A stretch of DNA of 64,000 bases from Anaerolineales bacterium. GTDB taxonomy: Bacteria > Chloroflexota > Anaerolineae > Anaerolineales > E44-bin32. Position 1 is the first letter of the stretch. Every line of letters starts with the position of its first letter. The stretch covers positions 21,418 to 85,417 of the forward strand of contig JARGGH010000010.1 of NCBI GenBank assembly GCA_029210945.1, read 5' to 3'. A program made the position numbers and the translations under genes. This document shows, piece by piece, positions 1-7,554 of this stretch. The notes beneath the pieces are model-generated. The model saw nothing but the letters and a program-made list of their open reading frames with translations. It did not search any database and had not been told where the DNA came from.

Positions 1-2
1 TG

Positions 3-1397
3 TACGCCAGAAAGACAGGCGGGCAGTTCATCCTGCGCATTGAGGACACCGATCGCAAACGCTACGACCCGGAAGCCGAGCAGGAGTTCTACGAAACGCT
101 GCGCTGGCTCGGTCTGGATTGGGATGAAGGTCCCGATATCGGCGGCCCTTTTGGCCCATACCGGCAATCAGAGCGCATGGAGATCTACCAGGAGTACATC
201 CTGCGACTGATCGACGCCGGGTCCGCCTACTACTGCTTCTGTTCCGCGGAGCGCCTGCAGCAAGTGCGTGAGCTGCAGCAGAAACGGAAAGAACCGCCGC
301 ATTATGACGGACACTGCCGCACAATCCCGCCCGATGAGGCAAAGCAGCGTGTGGCGGCCGGAGAACCTTCGGTCGTGCGCTTCAAGGTGCCGCGACCCGG
401 CCGGACGACCGCCGTCGATCTGCTGCGCGGTGAGATCGCGGTTGAAAATTCCAGCATTGACGATTACATCCTTCTGAAATCGACCGGCATGCCGGTCTAC
501 CATTTCGCCGCAATTCTGGATGACCACCTGATGGGCATCACGCATGTTCTGCGGGGATCAGAATGGCTTCCGACATTCCCGCTGCACGTCTTGATCTACG
601 AGGCGTTCGGCTGGGAACAGCCGGTTTGGGTGCACCTCTCGGTCCTGCTCAACCCGAGCGGGAAAGGCAAACTCAGCAAACGTCATGCAAACGCTGAAAA
701 GAGTGGCTCCAGAGCCGTTTTCGCTCTCGACCTGCGCGAGATGGGCTACCTGCCAGAAGCCGTCCTGAACTGGATCGGGTTGATGGGATGGTCCTACGAT
801 GACCACCAGGAATTCTTCCCGATGGACGAATTCATCTCGAAATTTTCACTGGAGAAGCTCAATCCCAGCCCGGCTGCGGTCAATTTCAGCAAGCTCGACC
901 ACTTCAACGGGCTGCATATCCGCGCGTTAAGCACCGATGAGCTCACCAACCGGCTGGTTCCCTTCTTCGAGCAGGCTGGTTTACCGGCCGAGCGCGAAAT
1001 GATCAGCGAGATCACACCTCTCGTCCAGGAGCGGATCCGGACGCTCGATGAAGCAGTAGAAATGGCGCGCTTCTTCTTCAAGGAAGAGATCCCCGTCGAC
1101 CGCGAGGATCTGATCGGGAAGAATCTGAGCACGGACGAATCCGCTCACGCGCTCGAGCAGGCTGCTGCCGTAATCGAGTCGCTGAACTCTCTCGAACAGG
1201 CACCCTTCGAGCAAGCGCTGCGGGATCTCGCCGACGATCTCGATCTTAAAGCCGGCCAGCTCTTTGGCATGCTGCGCATGGCCGTGACCGGACAGCGCGT
1301 CAGCCCGCCTCTCATCGAAAGCATGACGATCGTCGGCCGCGAGAAAGTCCTCGACCGCATACAAAAAGCCACCACGATTCTGCGCCAGTCCGGCTGA
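3..1397 (+). CDS. gltX: Glutamate--tRNA ligase, 5'-truncated by window edge
   Basis: Charges tRNA-Glu (and, in bacteria lacking GlnRS, also tRNA-Gln) with glutamate. The frame is open from base 3 and begins inside the catalytic Rossmann domain (YARKTGGQFILRIEDTD), so about 30 N-terminal residues including the HIGH motif lie outside. The second ATP-binding signature is visible as KLSKRH near base 670. The C-terminal half is the helical anticodon-binding part, ending ILRQSG. An in-frame ATG at 177 falls inside the conserved domain and is not the start. The next gene is a tRNA-Gln, an apt neighbour if this enzyme is non-discriminating, but that is inference. Confidence 0.95.
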   Translation, partial: YARKTGGQFILRIEDTDRKRYDPEAEQEFYETLRWLGLDWDEGPDIGGPFGPYRQSERMEIYQEYILRLIDAGSAYYCFCSAERLQQVRELQQKRKEPPHYDGHCRTIPPDEAKQRVAAGEPSVVRFKVPRPGRTTAVDLLRGEIAVENSSIDDYILLKSTGMPVYHFAAILDDHLMGITHVLRGSEWLPTFPLHVLIYEAFGWEQPVWVHLSVLLNPSGKGKLSKRHANAEKSGSRAVFALDLREMGYLPEAVLNWIGLMGWSYDDHQEFFPMDEFISKFSLEKLNPSPAAVNFSKLDHFNGLHIRALSTDELTNRLVPFFEQAGLPAEREMISEITPLVQERIRTLDEAVEMARFFFKEEIPVDREDLIGKNLSTDESAHALEQAAAVIESLNSLEQAPFEQALRDLADDLDLKAGQLFGMLRMAVTGQRVSPPLIESMTIVGREKVLDRIQKATTILRQSG

Positions 1398-1400
1398 GAG

Positions 1401-1429
1401 TTTACAGCCGCGAACGGCTGTGTTAAAAT
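1401..1429 (+). promoter_or_regulatory. Promoter of tRNA-Gln with a hairpin in its spacer
   Basis: TTTACA (1401-1406), a 17-nt spacer and TAAAAT (1424-1429) preceded by TGT form an extended -10 promoter. The predicted start is near 1436, a few bases before the tRNA. The spacer contains a perfect 7-bp stem (1404-1410 with 1415-1421, loop CGAA) that could act as a weak gltX terminator. Confidence 0.6.
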
Positions 1430-1439
1430 GTCCCCACGT

Positions 1440-1510
1440 TGGGGGTTCGTCTAGTGGTAGGACAGCGGTCTCTGGAACCGTAAGCCCAGGTTCGAATCCT
1501 GGACCCCCAG
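1440..1510 (+). tRNA. tRNA-Gln (anticodon CTG)
   Basis: Cloverleaf can be folded by eye. The acceptor stem TGGGGGT pairs with ACCCCCA (1503-1509) with discriminator G at 1510. The D arm carries AGTGGTAG, the anticodon stem GCGGT/ACCGT closes the loop CTCTGGA giving anticodon CTG (reads CAG), and the T arm is CCAGG-TTCGAAT-CCTGG. The following bases are CCT, so CCA is not fully encoded and must be added after transcription. It has its own promoter and terminator. Confidence 0.95.
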
Positions 1511-1514
1511 CCTG

Positions 1515-1555
1515 AAGACCACCCGCTGAGATCCTTGCGGGTGGTCTTTTCTTTG
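1515..1555 (+). terminator. Rho-independent terminator of tRNA-Gln
   Basis: A perfect 12-bp stem (1515-1526 with 1537-1548) with a 10-nt loop is followed by TTTTCTTTG. Confidence 0.9.
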
Positions 1556-1685
1556 TTATCTAGCAGCCGGCTGCGCTGCGGCATCAATTCACAGAGCGCT
1601 CCCGAGGGACCCGGATCGATTGTGGCTATGCGAAAACTCCTGCGCGGGTTCCCGCAACGGCGACCGGCGGAGAGGATGCGCGGGA

Positions 1686-1703
1686 TGGTATAATCCCGGC
1701 GTG
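1686..1703 (+). promoter_or_regulatory. Extended -10 promoter giving a leaderless ftsY mRNA
   Basis: TGG-TATAAT with TATAAT at 1689-1694. The GTG chosen as the ftsY start is at 1701, exactly where transcription should begin (7 nt past the -10 end). There is no Shine-Dalgarno sequence and no clear -35 box. Confidence 0.6.
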
Positions 1704-2615
1704 ATCCCCAATTCCTGGCAGGATGCGCTTGAGAGAACCCGCAAGACGACTTTCGGGCGCGTCGCGACCCTCCTTGGACAGACAGATCTCACAGATAGCT
1801 TCTGGGACGAACTCGAGGCCGAGCTCATCCTTGCAGATCTGGGCTTGAAGACCACCCAATCCATCCTGGCTCCGCTCCAGCAGGAGGCGCGTGCGCAGGG
1901 ATGGACCCGGGGGGCGGAGCTGCGCTCCGCTCTGCGCAATTTGCTGATCGGCATGCTCGAGGAAGGGAAACCACTCGATTTCTCCACCCAACCGGTTGTG
2001 ATCATGTTGGTCGGGGTTAACGGCTCTGGCAAGACAACCAGCCTTGCAAAACTGGGCTACCGGTTGCAGCAGGACGGCCGCTCGATCCTGATCGCCGCTG
2101 CCGACACCTACCGGGCTGCCGCCACCGACCAGCTCCAACGCTGGGCGGAGCGGCTTAAGACGCAGGTCATCACGGGGCTGGCTGGCAGCGACCCGGGCGC
2201 AGTCGTATACGATGCCTGCCAGGCGGCCCAGGCTCGCGGCGTCGAGGCCCTGCTGATCGACACCTCCGGCCGGATGCACACGGAACACAATTTAATGTCC
2301 GAATTGCAGAAGATCACCCGCGTTGCCGGAAAAGTGATCAGCGGCGCGCCGCACCGTGTTTACCTGGTGCTCGATGCGACGACGGGCCAGAATGGGCTCT
2401 CCCAGGCGCAGGTTTTCATGCAGACGATCCACATCGACGGGATCATCCTGACGAAGCTGGACGGCTCGGCCAAAGGCGGCGTTGCCGTCGCGATACAACA
2501 GCAGCTGGGTATCCCGATTGACTATGTCGGGCTGGGAGAGGGTCTTGGAGCGTTCTCCCGCTTCGACGCCCGCTCATACGTCGATGGATTAATTGGACCC
2601 ACATCCGGTGGATAA
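1701..2615 (+). CDS. ftsY: Signal recognition particle receptor FtsY
   Basis: SRP receptor GTPase that docks the SRP-ribosome complex at the membrane. The NG domain has the P-loop GVNGSGKTTS, DTYRAAATDQL, DTSGRMHTE (usually DTAGR) and TKLDGSAKGG. From GTG 1701 the protein is 304 aa, essentially a bare NG domain without the acidic A domain of enterobacterial FtsY. An in-frame start at 1620 exists, but its extra residues (Cys/Arg-rich) are unlike the family and span the promoter. The GTG coincides with the predicted transcription start, so translation is probably leaderless. secG, also a Sec-pathway gene, lies just beyond prfB. Confidence 0.93.
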   Translation: MIPNSWQDALERTRKTTFGRVATLLGQTDLTDSFWDELEAELILADLGLKTTQSILAPLQQEARAQGWTRGAELRSALRNLLIGMLEEGKPLDFSTQPVVIMLVGVNGSGKTTSLAKLGYRLQQDGRSILIAAADTYRAAATDQLQRWAERLKTQVITGLAGSDPGAVVYDACQAAQARGVEALLIDTSGRMHTEHNLMSELQKITRVAGKVISGAPHRVYLVLDATTGQNGLSQAQVFMQTIHIDGIILTKLDGSAKGGVAVAIQQQLGIPIDYVGLGEGLGAFSRFDARSYVDGLIGPTSGG

Positions 2616-2674
2616 CGGGGTAGAATCAATTGGGCTCCGGGAAATACCAAAGGTGGAGGCAGCCGTAGATAGGT

Positions 2675-3767
2675 ATGGAAGATCTTAGGACTAGAGCAGA
2701 GAACATCCACGCACGGATCGAAGACCTGCTGGTGCGTCTTTGACTTCGAGACGCGTGTTTCCCAATTAGAATCCCTCCAGAAAAAAGCGGAAGCTCCATC
2801 ACTCTGGGATGACCCTGACGGCGCCAAGAAGGTGATGCGGCAGTTTGCGCGCCTGAAACGGGATGTCGACTCGTGGCGGGAACTGCGACAGCGGACACGC
2901 GATCTTGTCGAGCTGCTTGATTTAGAGGATCAATCGCTGGAAGCCGAACTTGAGAGCGAGGTGGAGTCGCTGGAAGCCGAGATCGAACGCCGCGAAACGC
3001 ACGCCCTTCTCTCCGGTGAGTACGATAACTCCAATGCGATTCTGGCGATCCATGCTGGCGCGGGCGGAACGGATTCGCAGGATTGGGCGGCCATGCTGCA
3101 ACGCATGTACCTGCGCTGGGCCGAGAATCACGACTACGATACACAAATCCTGGATCTCAGCGAGGGTGAGGAAGCGGGCATCAAGAGTGTCACGATCTCA
3201 CTTGAAGGTGACTACGTCTACGGCTATCTGAAAGCGGAGAAGGGCGTTCACCGTCTGGTTCGCCTCTCACCTTTTGACTCCGCGAGCCGGCGCCACACTT
3301 CATTCGCGCTGGTGGAGGTGCTGCCAGAGGTTGAAGCCGAGGAGGATATCGATATCAACCCGAATGATCTTCGCATCGACACCTACCGTTCTGCAGGCGC
3401 AGGGGGGCAAAACGTCCAGAAAAACGAAACCGCGATCCGCATCACGCATATCCCAACCGGCGTGGTGGTAACCTGCCAGAATGAGCGCTCGCAGACGCAG
3501 AATAAGGAAAACGCCATGAAAGTGTTGAAGGCGCGGCTTCTGGAGCTCAAGGAGGCACAGCAGGCAGAAGAGTTGGCCGAGATCAAGGGTGACCATGTGA
3601 AGGCTGAATGGGGAAGCCAGATCCGGTCCTACGTGCTGCACCCATACCAGATGGTTAAAGACCACCGCACGGATGTGGAAAGAGGCAACACACAAGCCGT
3701 CCTGGACGGCGATCTGGATCTGTTCATCGAATCCTATTTGCGCAGCACGATCGGCGAGGGAGCATAG
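2675..3767 (+). CDS. prfB: Peptide chain release factor 2, programmed +1 frameshift
   Basis: Class-I release factor recognising UGA/UAA. The reading frame is split: ATG 2675 opens 22 codons (MEDLRTRAENIH...LVRL) ending in TGA at 2741-2743 inside CTT-TGA-C (2738-2744). Skipping one base continues as DFETRVSQLESLQ to the stop at 3765-3767, about 363 aa in total, the normal RF2 length. The second part carries the SPF anticodon tripeptide (LSPFDSASRRHTSF) and the peptidyl-hydrolase motif GGQ (GAGGQNVQKNETA). This is the known autoregulatory arrangement: low RF2 lets the ribosome shift at the in-frame UGA. No strong internal Shine-Dalgarno is seen at the expected spot (GGTG only). Conceptual joins are 2675-2740 and 2742-3767. 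Confidence 0.96.
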
Positions 3768-3823
3768 CAGGGCTGCCGGCTGACCGAGAACATCGCCGCA
3801 TCTTGTCGCGCCCATTCGTGTCT

Positions 3824-3831
3824 GCTATAAT
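3824..3831 (+). promoter_or_regulatory. Extended -10 promoter of secG
   Basis: TGC-TATAAT (TATAAT 3826-3831) predicts a start near 3838. The AGGAG at 3851-3855 then serves GTG 3865, so this mRNA is leadered, unlike ftsY. Confidence 0.55.
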
Positions 3832-3864
3832 CCGGCGGCTTGCGTTCGAGAGGAGATAATTACT

Positions 3865-4095
3865 GTGGGAACCTATCTAAACATCGCGCTGATCATCGTA
3901 TCGATTGCCATGATCGCGGTTATCTTGCTTCAGAGCCGCGGCGCCGGATTGGGTGGTCTGGGCGGCGGTGCCGACTTCGGCGGCTCTGGATTCCATGTAC
4001 GCAGAGGTATCGAGCGAGTCCTCTTTAACGTGACCATTGCACTCAGCGTGATTTTCTTCTCGCTCGCGTTGCTCACGGTGACCCTCGTCGGGTAG
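3865..4095 (+). CDS. secG: Preprotein translocase subunit SecG
   Basis: Small accessory subunit of SecYEG. The 76-aa protein has two transmembrane helices (about residues 4-22 and 52-73). They flank the family's Gly-rich cytoplasmic loop with LLQSRGAGLGG and GGADFGGSG, where the more usual SecG motif has SG and FGS. The GTG start at 3865 is supported by AGGAG 9 nt upstream; the other overlapping frame from 3840 is Arg-rich and has no family likeness. It stands 97 nt after prfB with its own promoter, and a solute-binding protein follows 38 nt later. Confidence 0.88.
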   Translation: MGTYLNIALIIVSIAMIAVILLQSRGAGLGGLGGGADFGGSGFHVRRGIERVLFNVTIALSVIFFSLALLTVTLVG

Positions 4096-4133
4096 ATCCG
4101 CCCTCGCAGCTGCTTTCCCACTCCAGACTGTTA

Positions 4134-5828
4134 ATGCGCAAATTGCGTCTGCCCCTGCTCATCGCGACTTTCGGCATCATCCTTGTTGTCGTGCTGCTGC
4201 TCAGGCAATCTTCCACTCCGGGAGTGATTGCGCCGCAGCCAGTGGAAGGTGGCGCCTACTCCGAGGCGCTGATCGGGGAAATCCAGCGACTGAACCCGAT
4301 CCTGGATGATTTTAATCAACCGGACAAGGATATCGACCGCTTGATCTTTAGCGGGCTTGTCCGTTTTGATTCGCGCGGCAACCCCCACAAAGAAATGGCC
4401 GAATCCTGGGCGATCTCAGCTGATGCTTCGCTCTACACGATTACGCTACGCGAGGATGTCGTCTGGCACGATGGGGAGCCGGTGACCGCCGATGATGTTG
4501 TCTACACATTTTCTAAATTCCAGGATGAAAGTTACCCCGGTCCTGCAGACCTGCAAGACTTCTGGTCGGAGATTAACATCATCCGCCTCGATGACCGCCG
4601 GGTTCAGTTCCAGCTTCCCGAGCCATTCGCACCTTTCCTGGATTACCTGACGATCGGCCTGCTCCCCGATCATCTCCTGAGGGGCGTATCAGCCGGCGCA
4701 TTGATCGACCATCCATTCAACCTGCGCCCCATCGGCACGGGCCCTTACAAATTCGATTCCTTCATCGTTGAGGAAGACGCAATCGTGGGGGTTAGCCTCT
4801 CCGCGTTTGAAGAATACTACCAGTCTCGTCCTTTTCTCGATCGCGTAGAATTTCGAACGGTGCCCGACGCGCAGGCGGCCTATCTTGCTTTCCAGAACGA
4901 ACAGGTATCTGGCATCAGCAGAGTGGACAACACAATTCTGGACGAAGTTCTCGAAGACCCACAGCTGAACCTGCATACCGCCCGGCTGCCCCGCATGGGC
5001 ATGCTCTTCATTAATGTGAAGCACCCGGTCAAAGATTTTCTCGCCGATAAATCCATTCGACGAGCACTCATGCTTTCTCTCAACCGTGAGTGGATAATTC
5101 AATCGGCGCTCGATGGGCAGGCGGTATTGCCGGTTGGACCGATTATGCCGGGGACGTGGGCGTTTGCCGAAGGGCTGAAACCTCACACGTATGACCCCAT
5201 CGAAGCAGCACGGATCCTCGACGAACAGGAATGGGAATTGACCGCAGGGGCGGTGCCGGGCACGGATGAGTACGTCCGCTCTAATGAAGACCAGACATTG
5301 AACCTCTCCCTGGTCCACGCGGATGATGCCCAAGCCACCCGGATTGCGGAACTCATCGAAAGCTATTGGGAAGCGGTTGGCATACAGGTAACCAGAACCG
5401 CAGTGCCCGCGGGCGAGATCCTCACGGAGTATCTCGAGCCGCGCGATTTCGAAGTTGTTCTCGATGAAATCCATTATGGCCGCTATCCCGATCCTGATCC
5501 TTATCCACTCTGGCATGATTCGCAGACAGAGACAGGGCAAAATTATTCTGGCTTTGAAGACCGCAACTCGAGCATCTGGTTGGAACAGGCACGCACCAAC
5601 CCAGACCCCTCCCGTCGTGCGGATCTCTACACGAGTTTCCAATACCGTTTCCAGGATCAGCTGCCCTCTCTGCCGCTCTACTACCCGGTTTATAATTTCG
5701 CGCTCGATGCACAGCTGCAAGGTGTCACCATCGGCCCACTTTTTGATCCCAGCGACCGATTCGGCTCGATCCTCGAGTGGCACTTGCTTGCCCGGCGGGG
5801 AGCTGGCCCGACCGCAACCGCTGAGTAA
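4134..5828 (+). CDS. Family 5 (peptide/oligopeptide-type) ABC solute-binding protein
   Basis: Extracytoplasmic substrate-binding protein of the OppA/DppA/NikA class. The 564-aa protein starts with one hydrophobic segment (about residues 5-24) and no lipobox cysteine, so it is either cleaved or held by a signal anchor. The family-5 signatures are clear: LNPILDDFNQPDKDI, GLVRFDSRGNP, AESWAISADASLYTITLREDVVWHDGEPVTADDVVYTF, and later RPIGTGPYKF and RRALMLSLNREWII. No permease or ATPase genes are adjacent, so it must work with components encoded elsewhere. The substrate cannot be told from sequence. It is probably transcribed with secG. Confidence 0.88.
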   Translation: MRKLRLPLLIATFGIILVVVLLLRQSSTPGVIAPQPVEGGAYSEALIGEIQRLNPILDDFNQPDKDIDRLIFSGLVRFDSRGNPHKEMAESWAISADASLYTITLREDVVWHDGEPVTADDVVYTFSKFQDESYPGPADLQDFWSEINIIRLDDRRVQFQLPEPFAPFLDYLTIGLLPDHLLRGVSAGALIDHPFNLRPIGTGPYKFDSFIVEEDAIVGVSLSAFEEYYQSRPFLDRVEFRTVPDAQAAYLAFQNEQVSGISRVDNTILDEVLEDPQLNLHTARLPRMGMLFINVKHPVKDFLADKSIRRALMLSLNREWIIQSALDGQAVLPVGPIMPGTWAFAEGLKPHTYDPIEAARILDEQEWELTAGAVPGTDEYVRSNEDQTLNLSLVHADDAQATRIAELIESYWEAVGIQVTRTAVPAGEILTEYLEPRDFEVVLDEIHYGRYPDPDPYPLWHDSQTETGQNYSGFEDRNSSIWLEQARTNPDPSRRADLYTSFQYRFQDQLPSLPLYYPVYNFALDAQLQGVTIGPLFDPSDRFGSILEWHLLARRGAGPTATAE

Positions 5829-5879
5829 TCTTGTGCGGCGCGTTCTGCGGCGCATCGAACAATTGTGAACCAGCTTGCA

Positions 5880-5888
5880 TGGTATAAT
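5880..5888 (+). promoter_or_regulatory. Extended -10 promoter of the S1-domain gene
   Basis: TGG-TATAAT, with TATAAT at 5883-5888; predicted start near 5895, about 50 nt before the GTG start and its AGGAAGG. Confidence 0.55.
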
Positions 5889-5943
5889 CCCATCGGTCTG
5901 CGACAAAAATGTTGCAGATTGTGTTTGTCAGGAAGGTGAAACA

Positions 5944-6666
5944 GTGTCAGATAAGGAAAAGCAAACACCGGGTCAGACTTTAAGCTCAATCAAACCCGGT
6001 CAAAAAATTAAGGGAACAATCTCCAAAGTTGAACTCTTTGGCGCTTTCGTCGATGTAGGGCTCGACCACCCTGGCCTTGTTCACATCTCGCAGTTGAAAC
6101 GGGGTCGTGTCAATCGTGTCCAGGACATCGTCAAAGAGGGCGATGAAGTCGAAGTGTGGGTACAGAAGGTCGATCCGGCCAGCAACCGGCTCGAGTTGAC
6201 CATGATCAAGCCCGTCGAGGTTAAATGGAACGATCTCAAACCAGGAACAACCTATCCGGGACAGGTCATGCGCATCGAGAATTTCGGAGTGTTTGTAGAT
6301 ATCGGGGCGGAGAGACACGGCCTCGTCCACGTCAGCGAGATGCGCGACGACTATGTGCGCGATCCAGCTGAACTTGTCAGCGTGGGAGATACGATCGACG
6401 TCAAGGTCCTCGAAATTGATCGCAAGAAACGCCAGATCCGGCTTTCCATGAAAGAAAGCCCTGAAGAGATTCTTGAAGATGTCGAACCCGAAGAGGCTAT
6501 CCCGACCGCGATGGAGATAGCCCTTCGCCAGGCACTCGATGAGAACGAACCGCCGGCAGAAACCCCCAAGCCAGCCGATGTAAAGAGCTCCAAGAAGCAC
6601 AGCAAAGAACTCGAAGATATCCTCAGCCGAACGCTCCAGCGCAAGGTCAGCACATCCAAGGATTGA
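5944..6666 (+). CDS. Protein with two S1 RNA-binding domains
   Basis: The 240-aa protein has two tandem S1 (OB-fold) domains, at about residues 18-90 (GQKIKGTISKVELFGAFVDVG...GLVHISQL) and 100-172 (GTTYPGQVMRIENFGVFVDIG...GLVHVSEM). Each carries the FGxFVD and GLVHxS signatures. A charged tail of about 65 residues, rich in Glu then Lys/Ser, follows. It resembles short ribosomal-protein-S1-like proteins such as YugI/GSP13 and the tail half of RpsA. The role is RNA or ribosome binding by family inference. GTG 5944 is preferred over an in-frame ATG at 5875 because AGGAAGG precedes it and the upstream residues overlap the promoter. Confidence 0.85.
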   Translation: MSDKEKQTPGQTLSSIKPGQKIKGTISKVELFGAFVDVGLDHPGLVHISQLKRGRVNRVQDIVKEGDEVEVWVQKVDPASNRLELTMIKPVEVKWNDLKPGTTYPGQVMRIENFGVFVDIGAERHGLVHVSEMRDDYVRDPAELVSVGDTIDVKVLEIDRKKRQIRLSMKESPEEILEDVEPEEAIPTAMEIALRQALDENEPPAETPKPADVKSSKKHSKELEDILSRTLQRKVSTSKD

Positions 6667-6693
6667 GCGGGCGAGTCGATCGGTTAATAAATC

Positions 6694-6716
6694 AGGGCGC
6701 TCTGGGCGCCCTTTTT
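6694..6716 (+). terminator. Terminator between convergent genes
   Basis: A 7-bp stem AGGGCGC/GCGCCCT (6694-6700 with 6706-6712) is followed by TTTT. It ends the S1 gene and can also serve the minus-strand gene that ends at 6755. Confidence 0.8.
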
Positions 6717-6754
6717 GATTCACGCATTGATGTCAGCAAGACCGGTATGGTCGA

Positions 6755-6994
6755 TTAATATTCTTCTTCCTCGAGCCATTCGGCATCTCCTTCATCCTCG
6801 ACGAAGAGATCTTCCTCATCCTCATCCCAGAATTCTTCGAGTTCGTCTTCTTCCCAGTCTTCATCTTCCGCTACGTCAGCCAGGTGAGTATACGTCAGGC
6901 AGCCCTCATCGGGATCGAGATCGACAGAGCTCGTCCCGCAATAGCCATCCTCGAGGAAGACACAATCCAGATATCGACATCGAATCCGAGGCAT
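6755..6994 (-). CDS. Small acidic protein with an N-terminal Cys cluster
   Basis: Not recognised as a named family. From ATG 6994 the protein is 79 aa. The first ~35 residues carry four cysteines (MPRIRCRYLDCVF...GYCG...EGC), spaced like a small metal-binding or disulfide-stapled knot. The remaining ~45 residues are almost entirely Asp/Glu with a few Trp/Phe. An upstream in-frame start (7099) would place 35 extra codons inside the VKOR gene. The chosen ATG is 15 nt after the VKOR stop, with a GAGGAGAG-like site in front, so the two are co-transcribed. The layout suggests a DUF1540-like Cys-binding module, but that is a guess. Confidence 0.6.
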   Translation of the reverse strand: MPRIRCRYLDCVFLEDGYCGTSSVDLDPDEGCLTYTHLADVAEDEDWEEDELEEFWDEDEEDLFVEDEGDAEWLEEEEY

Positions 6995-7008
6995 CTCCAG
7001 GCTCTCCT

Positions 7009-7437
7009 CTAGCTGCTCGTCAACAATTCCTGTAACCTGTATATGCTTATCGCAAATAACATCAACATAAGGATTGCAGATATCACGCAATACGGGCAAA
7101 CCGCCTTGAGCACCGCGATTTCAATATAAGTCAGATAAGCAGAATAAATCGTCCCTGTCAGAGTAAACCCAAAAAATGCCAAACGCAAGCCCCCTTCCCA
7201 ATCTGGCACTTTGTGCTCGATCCCGACCACCACGATGATCGCAAGATAGCCCAGGATACCGATCAACGCGATCGGGACACCGGCAATTTCAGCATAGCGG
7301 CTGCTGTTGACCGCTTCACAGTTGCCGATCGGCCCGCAAGTCGCGTACGAGCCGGTAAATTTCACCCAGGTCAGGTAAACCGAGTCTAGAACACCCAGCA
7401 CCGCGAGTATGACAGCCGACTTCTCGATTCGATCCAT
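7009..7437 (-). CDS. Vitamin K epoxide reductase (VKOR) family protein
   Basis: Membrane quinone-linked oxidase that re-oxidises a DsbA-type thioredoxin during disulfide formation. The 142-aa protein has four or five transmembrane helices. The active-site CPYC is at residues 114-117, and the loop pair Cys34/Cys40 (ATCGPIGNC) carries electrons, all as in bacterial VKOR homologs. No DsbA domain is fused and none is adjacent. It lies upstream of the small acidic Cys protein in one transcription unit and downstream of rel on the same strand. A TTGACA (7486-7491, minus) upstream may be part of its own promoter. Confidence 0.93.
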   Translation of the reverse strand: MDRIEKSAVILAVLGVLDSVYLTWVKFTGSYATCGPIGNCEAVNSSRYAEIAGVPIALIGILGYLAIIVVVGIEHKVPDWEGGLRLAFFGFTLTGTIYSAYLTYIEIAVLKAVCPYCVISAILMLMLFAISIYRLQELLTSS

Positions 7438-7554
7438 CCATCACCAGCTTTCTACGGACGTTAGACATGTGGAATTTCCGCAACGTGTCAACCGGAGGGC
7501 GCGCACGCCTCTCAGCGCCGGCACGATGCAAAAGGATACCCGAATTTCAAACGA

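Noticed and set aside
1620..1700. ATG-like upstream start of ftsY
   Set aside because: It would translate the TATAAT promoter and adds Cys/Arg-rich residues unlike FtsY.
4689..5906. Minus-strand frame of 405 codons
   Set aside because: Antisense to the solute-binding protein; no motif and a basic, Cys-rich composition unlike real genes here.
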